A program made the translations under genes and the position numbers. Source: Quercus robur (taxonomy: Eukaryota; Streptophyta; Magnoliopsida; Fagales; Fagaceae). From it: a stretch of 64,000 nt of DNA. The stretch spans positions 69,433,362 to 69,497,361 of the forward strand of contig NC_065535.1 of NCBI RefSeq assembly GCF_932294415.1. Reading direction: 5' to 3'. This document shows positions 32,573 through 44,104 of the stretch, one piece after another. The number at the start of each line of letters is the position of its first letter. The stretch's first letter is position 1. Below the pieces are notes generated by a model. That model did not search any database, was not told the DNA's origin, and worked only from the letters and a program-made list of their open reading frames with translations.

Positions 32573-33101
32573 TGATACGGTTCTGAAAAACCCTAGTGTT
32601 TGTGTTTGTGTTTGAAAAGGGCAGCTTTGTGTGTATTTGTTAGGCGTAGCAAAACGACATGTCGTCTTGAATTACTTTTTATTGGCAAAAATATATTTTT
32701 AGTCACTGAAATTTGAAAATCTTTATTTTTGTCCTTAAATTTTGTAATTACACCAAATTAATCCTTCCAGAATCCATATCATAGCTTTGTAGCTATAATT
32801 CTTGGTTTCTTGCTTATATGGCAAAATTTATATTAAAAAATCACATAATGGTTTTAGTCTCTATCCATTGCCATTTGAAAAACATTGTTAAATCTCTTAA
32901 ATGGAGTCATTTTAAACAATTTTTAATACTATAAACGTGAAAAGAAGTCATTTTATTTATATATTTTTTTAATGTTTTAAATAAAAAAACTATGTTGTTT
33001 TAGGAGATCTTATAGCATTTTCCGCACAGTGATAATGTTTTCAAAGTGAACAAATTAAAATGATAAAATTTAAACTTAATGAATTAAAATGAAAATTTAA
33101 A
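32573..33101. other. Upstream region of SURF2
   Basis: 5' flank of the minus-strand gene, then AT-rich DNA with a dispersed repeat (TTTTAGTCACTGAAATTTGAA). No gene is seen. Confidence 0.45.
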
Positions 33102-33500
33102 CTAGTTGCAGATCCACGTTATGCGTGGATATATATAATTATTTTGAGATATAGTATAATGTATAATTTATTTTTTAAATTTTATTGTAAATAATTTATT
33201 TTTTCTAAAAATTAAATAATTTCTAAAAGTGATTTATATCTTTCTATTTTTACAAATATTTAATTTTATAATCTTTTTTTTATTTATTGATATTATTCTT
33301 TTTTGAAGTGATTCATATTCTTCTAATTATTGTTATTATGCATTATATTTTTCTAACTTATTTTTTTTGTACAACTAAGATTTTTAAGTTTCAAATTTCT
33401 CATTCTTTTAAAGAGATTATCGTAATAATCAAAACTTAATTTATAATTAAAATTTATATTACTCAAATAATTGATAATACTTAATACTTTTAACTCAAAC
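33102..33500 (-). mobile_element. Helitron, 3'-terminal part
   Basis: Read on the minus strand it ends with a hairpin (CCACG-CATAA-CGTGG, 33114-33128), then eight bases and CTAG (33105-33102) followed by T, the standard Helitron 3' terminus. The sequence aligns with 49541-49990. No 5' end could be placed, so it is a fragment or has an unrecognised far end. Confidence 0.65.
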
Positions 33501-33530
33501 ATGTCTTTTCTCAATCTTAAGTAAGTATAT

Positions 33531-33660
33531 CAAAGTGGACTGAAATTGACCAAAATGGACTGAATGAATCGAAGTGGACTGAAATGGACCAAATGAACTA
33601 AGTGAACCGAATTGACTAAAATGAATAGAAATGAACTGAATTAGACCAAAGTAGACCAAA
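33531..33660. repeat. Degenerate tandem repeat (GGACTGAAATGGACC-like)
   Basis: Units of about 11-22 bases such as AAGTGGACTGAAATTGACCA and AAATGGACTGAATGAATCGA recur six or more times just before the retrotransposon insertion. Confidence 0.65.
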
Positions 33661-33787
33661 TGCTCAACCGTAAGTAGTAAACAAATAACATAACTCAGAA
33701 AATAAATAATAATTATAATAATAAAGTGGCGTAAAACCATAATCTGTGAAGCAACAATTAAGCAATATATCATTTCTTCTACGCTCA

Positions 33788-34292
33788 TGAAGGGGTAAGA
33801 AATCGCGGAACATTGGGCCTGACGGATTCGGACTCATGGGCCAATATTAAGCGTGGGCCGAGGACTTAGCGTCACTTAAAATACTTGGTGTACACGTTTG
33901 GAATCCGAGGGAACCCTAGGAAAATCAGGATGTTCGCACAAAGATAATTCTAGAAGATCCGCCTTAATGAAAAACCCACTCTACAAGGAAATACTTGTCC
34001 ATCACGCTTGGGATTGTTAGAGGAAGAGTCCCATGAGGAAAAGACTTCTAGTCCAAGGAAGGGAAGTCGATTTTCTTCTACTATAAAAGTTTCAATACCC
34101 TCGCAAATCAAGGTACGCATAATTTACCCTCTCTAGCACTCTAAAGTTGAGAACAGTTCTAATTTGACCGTCGGAGGGTATTTGGTCGACACCACACCGG
34201 TGCCCACGGCGAGATCACTTTTTCTTCTTGTAGGTTGTTAGCGGGAGCGAGCGTGGATTGTGTTGCTCACTGGTGATATTACGGCATCATCA
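33788..34292 (+). repeat. 5' LTR of the Tat element
   Basis: Starts TGAAGGGG, ends CATCATCA. A TATA box (CTATAAAAG, 34081-34089) lies well inside, so the R region would begin near 34110-34120. Confidence 0.93.
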
Positions 34293-34294
34293 GT

Positions 34295-34312
34295 TGGCGC
34301 CGTCTATGGGAA
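34295..34312 (+). other. Primer-binding site of the Tat element
   Basis: TGGCGCCGTCTATGGGAA, two bases after the LTR. One base differs from the element 2 site. Confidence 0.8.
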
Positions 34313-34359
34313 AGCGAAAAATTTAAGCCAGATCATCACCTCCCGGACATAAGAGTCGC

Positions 34360-35619
34360 ATGGTACTCACTCGCTCGATGGCTACCACCAACAACGCTCA
34401 AGAAGACGAACCACCGAGATCTACTGCATTAGAAAGGCAGGTTCAAACACTCATGACAGCAGTAGAACGACTCACAAAGTAGAACCACGATCTGGAGGAG
34501 CAGCTACGACAAAGGGATGTAGGACCCAACCTTCAGGAGCAAAACCAGGAAGGTAACAGTGCCGAGCGAAGGGAGCAGGAGAAGCTTGAAGGTAGCAATG
34601 CCCTAAGCCAACCAGAGCGGCAAAACGTGAGCCTTCCATCTCTCATGGATTTTGCCCCCCCCCCCCCCCCGGCCTATCGTCGCCGAGATGCAAGTGATGA
34701 AGGAGCAGATGGAGGTCATGATGAACGCACTCAAGGGGCGAGTATCTTCTGATCTCGACGATTTGGTGAACAGGACCGACTCACCGTTCACCACGTCCGT
34801 CAACTCATTCCCCCTGCCACAAAAGTTCCGGATGCCGCAGATCGAAAGTTACGATGGGGTCAAAGATCCACTCGATCATCTAGAGACCTTCAAGACCTTG
34901 ATGCACCTTCAGGGCGTGCCAGACGAGATCATGTGCAGGGCGTTCCCGACCACACTGAAGGGGCCTGCGAGGGTCTGGTTCAGTAGGTTGACACCAAACT
35001 CCATCAATACTTTCAAGGAGTTGAGCGCCCTGTTCACCTCACACTTTATAGGCGGACATCGATACAAAAGTCCACCGCTTGCTTAATGAACATCAAGCAG
35101 CGAGAGGATGAGACGCTGCGAGCCTATATAACTCGTTTCAACAAAGAAGCCCTTTCGATTGATGAAGCTGACGATAAAATACTCGTAGCCGCGTTCACTA
35201 GTGGGCCACGGAAGGGTAAGTTCTTGTTTTCCCTATACAAGAATGACCCAAAGACCATGACGGACGTCCTCTACAGGGCTACCAAGTACATGAATGCAGA
35301 AGATGCGCTGCTGGCCCGCGAGGAAAGGCCGAAGAAGAGGGAAAGGCAAGAAGACATGAGACAAGACAGAGGGCGAAAGGTTGCTAAAACCGGGGATCAA
35401 CGTGATGAAAAGCGCTCCAGACCGCCTACTGGAAGGTTCACCAATTTCACCCCGTTAACAGCCCCAATCGACCAAGTATTGATGCAAATCAAAGATGAAG
35501 GAGCATTGACTTTCCCTGGAAAGTTGAAAGGAGACCCCAACAAAAGACCAAGAGACAAGTATTGCCGCTTTCACCGGGACCACGGTCACGACACAGCTAA
35601 CTGCTACGACCTGAAGCAG
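34360..35619 (+). pseudogene. gag of the Tat element, broken
   Basis: The frame opens at 34360 and meets a TAG at 34480. It shifts at the C-run near 34655-34670, and shifts again at about 35071, where one base seems missing. The recognisable parts are the retrotransposon gag core (YDGVKDPLDHLETFKTLM, then ARVWFSRLTPNSINTF and QREDETLRAYITRFNKE) and a CCHC-like zinc knuckle (CRFHRDHGHDTANC) before a TAG at 35620-35622. Gag would form the virus-like particle. As it stands no full product can be made. Confidence 0.88.
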
Positions 35620-38600
35620 TAGATTGAGGCCCTAATCAGGCAGGGGAAACTACAGAGGTTCGTCAGCAGGGAAAGAACTGATACACCGGAAGAACAGGCT
35701 CCACGAAGGGAGAACGACCACCCTAGACCACCCATAGGAGACATACGAATGATCGTAGGGGGCACAACTGCAGCCGGATCTTCCAAGAAAGCCCGCAAGA
35801 CCTACCTCAAGATGGTCCATAGCGTCCAACTCACAGGATCAGTACCAAAGATGCCGTGGATAGACAACCCCGTCATAAACTTTTCAGAGGATGACGCTCG
35901 GAGACTTCACCATCCTCATGACGATGCGCTAGTAGTCAGCCTGCAGATTGGGGATTATAATATGCACCGGGTCCTCGTCGACAACGGCAGCTCAGCAGAC
36001 ATCCTGTACTATCCAGCATTCCAGCAGATGAGGATCGACAAGGAACGATTGTCCCCAATGAACGCCCCACTCGTAGGATTTGGGGGTACGAAGGTCTTCC
36101 CTTTGGGCGCGATAACGCTAGCTGTGACTATCCTCAGCAGATCACTAAGGAGATAACGTTCCTCGTAGTCGACTGCTCGTCCGCTTACAATGCCATCCTC
36201 GGGCGACCCACTCTCAATTCCTGGAAGGCGGTAACCTCTACATACCACCTAATGATCAAATTCCCGACGGAATATGGGGTTGGAGAACTGCGGGGGAATC
36301 AAGTAGCAGCACGAGAATGCTACGTCGCCATGTTAGAGATAGAGGATCAGCAGCAGACAATGTGCATCGGGAAACAGCGAGCATTAGCAGAGCCGGTTGA
36401 AGAGCTAGAAGAAGTAAGACTTAACGACACATGGCCTGAACGAACGACTAAGATTGGCACACTAGCCAGTTGGCCCGTACGCCAGACGATCACAACTTTT
36501 CTAAGAAATAACCAAGACGTATTCACCTGGAATCATGAAGACATGCCGGGAATTGACCCATCGGTCATGGTCCACAAGTTGAATGTGTCGCCTTCCTTCC
36601 CTCCAGTTCGGCAAAAGAAACGAGTCTTCGCCCGGGAACGGGAAAGGGCCATAGCCGAGGAAGTTCGGAAGTTACTAGAGGCAGGTTTCATCCGGGAAGT
36701 ATATTATCCCGACTGGCTGGCGAATGTAGTTATGGTTAAGAAAGCCAACGGAAGCTGGAGGATGTGCGTAGATTTCACAGACCTCAACAAGGCTTGTCCC
36801 AAAGACAGCTACCCGCTCCCACGGATAGATACCCTTGTGGATTCGACTGCAAGACACCAGCTCCTCAGCTTCATGGACGCTTTCTCTGGCTACAACTAGA
36901 TCAGGATGGACGAATCTGATCAGGAGAAGACCTCTTTCGTCACAAGCCAGGGATTATTCTGCTACAAGGTGATGCATTTTGGACTTAAAAATGCTGGAGC
37001 AACATACCAAAGGCTAATGAACAAGATGTTTGCACATCAGATTGGCAGGAACGTTCAGGTTTATGTTGACGACATGTTGGTTAAAAGCGTGCACGAAGAA
37101 GATCACCTAGATGACCTCAGAGAAACATTCGATACACTTCGATCGTTCAATATGAAGCTGAATCCGAACAAGTGTGCGTTCGGAGTAACTGCGGGAAAAT
37201 TCTTGGGTTACATGGTATCCTAAAGAGGAATAGAGGTCAACCCGGAAAAAGTATGGGCGATAATGGAGTTGGAACCACCAAGGACGGTCAAGGAGGTCCA
37301 AAGTTTAAATGGGAAGGTCGCAGCACTAAACAGGTTCGTCTCAAGGATGACGGATAGGTGTTTGCCATTCTTCCGAACTCTGAGAAAGTCATTTGAGTGG
37401 ACAGATGAATGCCAAACGGCTTTCAACGACTTGAAGACGTATCTATCGTCTCCACCATTGCTTAGTCCGTCCATACACGGAGAGGAACTCTACCTTTATT
37501 TGGCAGTCTCGATTGTCGCTGTAAGCGCAGCCTTGGTAAGGGAAGAGGACGGTATACAGAAACCCGTCTACTTTACCAGCCGTGCGCTCCAAGGAGCAGA
37601 AGAGAGGTACCTTCAGTTGGAGAAGTTGGCTTTCGCGTTAGTAATTGCTGCGCGGAGACTTAAGCCATACTTCCAGGTGCATACAATCATTGTCTTAACG
37701 GACAAGCCACTGAGAAAAGCCATGCATAGCCTAGAAGCAGCAGGAAGGATGGCCTTGTGGGCGATAGAGCTAAGCGAATTCGACATCCAGTACCGCTCGC
37801 GGACGGCCATAAAAGGACAGGCAGTAGCTGACTTCATCGCCGAGTTTACACTCGGGGAGGACCAGTTGGTAAAAGAGAAGGAACAGTGGAGTATCCACAC
37901 AGACGGATCCTCAAACAGACGAGCCGGAGGAGCCGGAGTAGTGATAAAAACTCCGCAGGGGGACACGATACAGTGCATGATCCGACTGGATTTCCCGACA
38001 ACCAACAACGAGGCAGAGTATGAAGCCCTGGTCGCGGGGCTAGACCTTGCAAGGGCCGCGGGTGCAAAAAGCATAATTGTCCACTACGATTCACAAGTGG
38101 TCACAAGTCAGATCAATGGCAACTACGAGTGCAAGAACGATAGAATGAAGAGATATCTGGAAGAAGTGAGGTACCGAATCAACAGCCTCGAAGTCGAATT
38201 CATTCAGGTCCCAAGAGAAGAGAACGAATGGGCTGACCAACTAGCAAAAGCTGTATCAGCCGAATTCATGCTGGTTCCCGAACAGGTATTATCATTCGTC
38301 CAAATATCTTCACTTATCGATGACGGGACAAATATGCAGGTGGTGAACTCTGAACATAACTGGACCACGCCATTAATCTCCTACCTAAAGGACGGGGTGT
38401 TACCAGAGGAAAAGGGCGTTGCAAGGAAGCTGAAGGTCCAGGCGTCACGGTTCGTGCTGATGAAGGATGTCCTATACAAAAGGGGTTTCTCTCGACCGTA
38501 CCTAAGGTGTTTGTGCCAAGAAGAAGCAGACTATGTGATGAAAGAAGTACACGAGGGTATCTGCAGAAACCACTCAGGCGCACGATCACTGGTACACAAG

Positions 38601-39596
38601 CTGATCTGAGCAGGATACTACTGGCCTACAATGATGAAGGATGCGCAAGCTTATGTCCAGTCTTGCGACAAATGCCAGAGGTTCAGCAATTTCATAAGGC
38701 AGCCGTCCGAAGAGCTGACACCTATGACGGCTCCGTGGCCGTTCGCACAATGGGGACTTGATATTATGGGTCCGTTTCCGACGGCTATCCAGCAGTTGAA
38801 ATTTTTGGTCGTTGGCATAGACTACTTCACTAAATGGGTCGAGGCAGAAGCTTTAGCCACCATCACGGAGAAAAACATCCGAAGTTTTGTCTAGAGAAAT
38901 ATCATATGCAGGTACGGGCTACCTAGGGTACTAGTCTCTGACAACGGAAAGCAGTTCGACAACAGCATGTTCAGAGACTTCTGCGCGGAGCTAGGGATCA
39001 AGAATCACTACTCATCACCCGCACACCCACAGGCAAACGGGCAAGTTGAGGTCACGAACAGGTCCCTGCTCAAAATAATCAAGACCCGTCTCGAGGGGGC
39101 AAAGGGTATCTGGCCAGACGAACTACCAAGCATCCTATGGGCATACCGGACTACAGCAAGAACACCTACTGGAGAATTCCCATTCCGGCTCGCATATGGA
39201 ACCGAAACTGTCATTCCCGCAGAAGTGGGGCTCACGAGTTACCGGGTGGAGAGCTACGACAAGGATACGAACAAAGTGGGTATGCGCCTCCAGCTTGATC
39301 TACTGGACGAAGTTAAGGCAACAGCAGAACAGAGGTTGGCGCGCTATCAGGATCTCATGGCGAAACACTACAACAGCAAAGTGAAGCACAGGGACTTCCA
39401 GGTCGGGGACCTCGTACTACGGAAAGTAATGGGTACCGCCAGAGATCCTTCGCAAGGAAAACTCGGCCCCAACTGGGAAGGACCCTACAGGATCGCGTCA
39501 TGGCAAAGGAAGGGAACCTACCACCTCGAAACGATGGACGAACGAAAGCTACAACACCCTTGGAACACGGAGCATCTTCGGAAATACTACCAGTAG
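35620..39596 (+). pseudogene. pol of the Tat element (protease, RT, two RNase H, integrase), broken
   Basis: Domains in order: aspartic protease (VLVDNGSSADILYY, about 35970-36020); reverse transcriptase with FMDAFSGYN and the catalytic YVDDML at about 37060; a degenerate first RNase H (YLAVSIVAVSAALVREE) lacking the usual TDAS; a second, archaeal-type RNase H (HTDGSSNRRAGGAGVV, NNEAEYEAL, DSQVV, ADQLAK); and integrase with CDKCQRF, GLDIMGP, SDNGKQF and NGQVEVTNR for the HHCC and DDE motifs. A frame change occurs near 36121-36126. In-frame stops lie at 36897, 37221, 38607 and 38892. Otherwise one frame runs to 39596. The double RNase H is the hallmark of Tat elements. Confidence 0.92.
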
Positions 39597-39817
39597 GGGA
39601 AAATATGGGGATCCGGAGATTTCCAAAATTTATTTTAGCTACAATTTATTAGTTTTTCCATTTTACTTTTGCTACAATCTTTTTGTGCCTTTTTAAGCCC
39701 AAGGGGGCAGGTACTTTTTCTACAAACGCATTTTCTTTAAAGAAGAATATTCAGACACGACTTTGATTTTTCACATGGATGTTTATTACGAATGTATATC
39801 ATACAGGCAACAAAATC

Positions 39818-40610
39818 CACAAAGTGGACGGATCACTAAGGTGATGAAAAATTGTCCTCAAAAGGGGACGGATCACTAAGGTGATGAAAAACTGTCCTCA
39901 AAGTGGACGGATCACCAAAATGGTGAACATAATCACAAGTCCACAAAGTGGACGGATCACTAAGGTGATGAAAAATTGTCCTCAAAAGGGGACGGATCAC
40001 AAAGGTGATGAAAAACTGTCCTCAAAGTGGACGGATCACTAAAACGGTGAACATAATCACAAGTCCACAAAGTGGACGGATCACTAAGGTGATGAAAAAT
40101 TGTCCTCAAAAGGGGACGGATCACTAAGGTGATGAAAAATTGTCCTCAAAGTGGACGGATCACCAAAACGGTGAACATAATCACAAGTCCACAAAGTGGA
40201 CGGATCACTAAGGTGATGAAAAACTGTCCTCAAAGTGGACGGATCACCAAAACGGTGAACATAATCACAAGTCCACAAAGTGGACGGAGCACTAAGGTGA
40301 TGAAAAACTGTCCTCAAAGTGGACGGATCACCAAAACGGTGAAACTACAAGTCCACAAAGTGGACGGATCACTAAGGTGATGAAAAGTTGTCCTCAAAGT
40401 GGACGGATCACCAAAATGGTGAACATAATTACAAGTCCACAAAGTGGACGGATCACTAAGGTGATGAAAAACTGTCCTCAAAGTGGACGGATCACCAAAA
40501 CGGTGAACATAATTACAAGTCCAAAAGTGGACAAACTACCAAGATTTTGGAAAGTTGACGGATCATACCTGTCTTTAAGGTAGACAGATCATCCAAATGG
40601 ACGGATCAAT
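39818..40610 (+). repeat. Tandem array of the Tat element
   Basis: The phrase GTGGACGGATCAC recurs about 16 times, alternating between AAGGTGATGAAAAA and AAAACGGTGAACATAATCA spacers, in higher-order units of about 85-130 bp. It lies between pol and the antisense gene. Short ORFs on both strands come from the repeat. Confidence 0.88.
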
Positions 40611-40867
40611 CAACACTAAAAATAATAAACTCCACACTGTGGACGGAGTGAACGTTGGCTAGAAGTACACTTGGATAGACGAGTATTTTTTTAGAATCTC
40701 TCCTTCATGAGGAGGACGGATTTTTAATCAAGTTCCAAAGCAAAAATAGAAAGCATAAAAATAAAGTATAACATTAATAAACAAATAAAAAGCCCAGGGG
40801 GCAAGTGTTTAATACAAAAAAAGAGGACGGATTGTTCTCAAAATAAATTACAAAAAGATAAGTAATA

Positions 40868-43014
40868 TCAGGCTACTTTATTTGGGTCGGCAACTTGGGC
40901 ATCCTTCGACGGGACTGATTCTCCGTCACCCTGAACCGCATCGTCGCCAAAAAGGTCGTCCGTATTCTCTGAAGCGGCGGGCAGAACAGATGTCTGATCT
41001 TGATCATTGACGTTTATCATTGCCAAATCCAGGTCAGGGTAGGCTTTTTTAAGCTGACGGAGTGCATCGTCGAAGCCTTGAAGGAACGATCCCCCCAGCT
41101 CTTTCAACAAAGCCTCGGAGTCTCAGTATTCACTGACAGCATCCTCCTTGGCTTGACGGAGCTTTTCTTTCAAGACCTTTATCTCCTCGTCTTTTGCCTC
41201 CAAGGCCTTCCCAGCTTCCTCCGTCCTCTTCTCAAGCTCCTTCCTAGTCTTCTCTGACAGGTCGAACTTCTTCTCCATTGTAGACTTCCACTTATGAAGT
41301 TGACCGAGTTCGTCCTCCGTCTGCTCTGCTTTTGCCCGTACACGGTCCAGAGCCGCCTCACGGTTTAAGCACCGGTCCATTAGGCCCTTCATCATAACCA
41401 AGGACTGGAATAAACAAGTTAAAAGGGTGTTAAACAGAAGGCTAAAAAAAAATGTGGACGGACATCAAGGGACGGATAAAAGTTACCTGTGCAACAGCAA
41501 ACAGACCCGTCTCCCCCATTGCCTCCGTCGAATGATTACCCAGGTCCTCGTAATCCTCCGTGGAAATTATGGACGAAAGCTTCTCCAAGACAAATTTTGA
41601 GTCATCACAGAGAAGAGGAGGAGGTTTCTCCTGGCTGGTGGACGGGGCTTTCATTAAGCCCTTGCCGGACCCATGTTTTGTTGGGGTGACGGTCTTCGCT
41701 CCCTCTGCCATCAAGCCCACAACGGGTTCCAGAGGAACCTTCTGCTGCTTATGTGGACGGTCAGACTTGGGCAGCTGCTTCCTCTTCGCCGACAATCCCA
41801 ACCCCTTGGGAACCACAACTTCACCCGTCTCCTTTTGTTTGACGGCCAGCGATTTTATCAGTGCCCTCCTTTTTGCGTCGTCCATTTCTGTAATACAGGA
41901 CGAATGAAGCTATTTACATAAGTTAAAGACTACTTTCGAAAAGTAAAAGTTGACGGACTTACGTCTGTGGACTCTTTCGTCGTATATAATGGCTTCACGG
42001 GTAGGTTTGGGATCGTCACAATACCAATGTATTGTTTTTGGGTTCACTAACTTGGCCCAGGTCTTTTCTTCCGGCTTAGTCTTCTGGAAAATCTTTTCAA
42101 GGAAACCAAATTCCTCAACACTAACTTGTGGGCGCCGTCTACCTGCAGAGAAATAGACGGTTATAAAAATTATAATGGACGGTATGAAAAGGATTATAAA
42201 ATTAGGACGGGTGCGTACGTGAAGGGTGTATTACTCCCCAAGTTGTGTCAACAGGCATGTACTCCGTCTCCCCAGGACGGTTCATCCACGTGTTACCCTC
42301 TAGAAAAAAGTAACGACTCTTCCAGTCTCTATTTAAGTCGGGAGTCTCAAAGATGACCTTCAACAAAGGGCTTCTACTAGCAAAACTGTACATCCCCCTT
42401 GATCTATCGATCTCATCTGGACGGTAGCAATGAAGGAATTCACGCACCGTCAACCTCCTACGTCCGTCCGACGTTGCTCCATAGAGGACTTCCATCACTA
42501 TGAAGACCCTCCAGGCGTTTGGAGATATCTGGGTGACGGACAATCCCAGATAATATAAGAGTTCTCTATGAAGTGCACTTAGCGGAAACCGAAGTCCTGC
42601 CTTTAGCATCTGCTCGTACACTCCGACACCTTCTACTCTTTCGTAGTAACACTTCTCCGACACGTATGGTAGACGGATGGAAATGTTGTCTGGAATTTGG
42701 AATTTTGTCCTAAAAGTGCTGAAGTGTCTCTCCTTGATGACGGATGTGAATCTATGCACCGTCCACTCTGGTAGTATGATGAACTCCCTTAGTCCACCAG
42801 CACCAACAACGGGTCCCAGTGCTTGATCCCCGTCGTCATTAGAAGAACCTTCTTCTTCACCCATCTCTATATCCTTATTTGCTGAGGACGAAGAAGAAGC
42901 AGACGGACTCCTATCTTCGCCGGGACTCTCTTGGTCTTTATGACCGGACGGGTATACCTCCTCGTATTCCGTCCCGTCACGGACCACTGACTGGTTACTT
43001 GACGCACTAGACAT
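40868..43014 (-). CDS. Antisense gene of the Tat element (putative gypsy-type transposon protein), four exons
   Basis: On the minus strand the exons are 43014-42219, 42142-41963, 41887-41487 and 41404-40868, all with GT-AG borders and compatible phases. They give a frame of 637 codons broken only by a TGA at 41125-41123. The N-terminal half (residues about 75-250) resembles the plant domain listed as putative gypsy-type transposon/Transposase_28: LPEWTVHRF, YEQMLKAGLRFPLSALHREL, YLGLSVTQISPNAWRVF. The C-terminal part is Lys/Glu-rich and predicted coiled coil (LDRVRAKAEQTEDELGQL, ELEKRTEEAGKALEAK). Such proteins are usually annotated as host genes but here the gene lies wholly within one retrotransposon. 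Function unknown. No promoter was firmly identified; it would start between 43014 and the 3' LTR at 43595. Confidence 0.75.
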
Positions 43015-43594
43015 TTCCTACAAATTGACGATAAAACCTAAGACTAACGGGTCTAAAATTGTTGACAGGTGTGTAGGTCTAACAAAAATGTAAACACAAA
43101 ATGTAACATTGAAAAAATAATGATGAAAAATGAGAATGAAGCACTTACCACACTGTGTAAAGAGTAGTTGACAGATGAAATAGCCGACGGGTATAGATTC
43201 TCAACGGAATGCTCTGACAAGGCTGACGACTCCGCTCTGACAATGATTTCTTGCTGAAAATGTTGGAAATGAGGGAAGAGAGGTGCGCTATATATATGAG
43301 AAATGCACGGAAGACGAAGCGATGCTTCGATCCGATACACCATCCAATCCAAGAATGACACGTGGCATGCCTCATTAATGTGACAACCTGGCAACACGCG
43401 TCCACGGATCGTACCCTTTAAGGAGCCGTCAACTTCATGAATCTTCATCCGTCAATATGTTCCATCTGGGGACGTCAAAGTTTTCAACCGTCACCGTTAG
43501 CAATCCTTGATCGTCATGCCCAGTTAAATTTAACCGTCACCCTAATGATCCGACCACTTAAAAACATGACGGACCATAGGGTGAAGGGGGCAAC

Positions 43595-44099
43595 TGAAGG
43601 GGTAAGAAATCGCGGAACATTGGGCCTGACGGATTCGGACTCATGGGCCAATATTAAGCATGGGCCGAGGACTTAGCGTCACTTAAAATACTTGGTGTAC
43701 ACGTTTGGAATTCGAGGGAACCCTAGGAAAATCAGGATGTTCGCACAAAGATAATTCTAGAAGATCCGCCTTAATGAAAAACCCACTCTACAAGGAAATA
43801 CTTGTCCATCACGCTTGGGATTGTTTGAGGAAGAGTCCCATGAGGAAAAGACTTCTAGTCCAAGGAAGGGAAGCTGATTTTCTTCTACTATAAAAGCTTC
43901 AATACCCTCGCAAATCAAGGTACGCATAATTTACCCTCTCTAGCACTCTAGAGTTGAGAACAGTTCTAATTTGACTGTCGGAGGGTATTTGGTCGACACC
44001 ACACCGGTGCCCACGGCGAGATCACTTTTTCTTCTTGCAGGTTATTAGCGGGAGCGAGCGTGGATTGTGTTGCTCACTGGTGATATTACGGCATCATCG
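43595..44099 (+). repeat. 3' LTR of the Tat element
   Basis: 505 bp, preceded by the purine tract GGGTGAAGGGGGCAAC. The terminal base reads G where the 5' LTR has A. Confidence 0.93.
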
Positions 44100-44104
44100 G
44101 CTCA

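Larger units (their letters stand above)
33788..44099 (+). mobile_element. Complete Ty3/Tat-type LTR retrotransposon (10.3 kb), coding region decayed
   Basis: LTRs of 505 bp each (33788-34292, 43595-44099) differ at about 11-12 positions. A perfect GCTCA target duplication (33783-33787, 44100-44104) encloses them. After the primer-binding site come gag, protease, RT, a degenerate RNase H, a second RNase H and integrase on the plus strand (34360-39596), a tandem array (39818-40610), and a four-exon gene on the opposite strand (43014-40868). Two RNase H domains plus an antisense gene near the 3' LTR mark the Tat lineage. Several stops and frameshifts show the plus-strand polyprotein is dead, although LTR similarity indicates a fairly recent insertion. 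Confidence 0.95.

Noticed and set aside
37613..38589. Minus-strand ORFs of 82-153 codons
   Set aside because: Shadows of the RNase H and linker region of pol, which has clear motifs on the plus strand.
39818..40610. Regular direct repeats resembling a CRISPR array
   Set aside because: The spacers are repetitive too, the genome is eukaryotic, and the array lies within an LTR retrotransposon.
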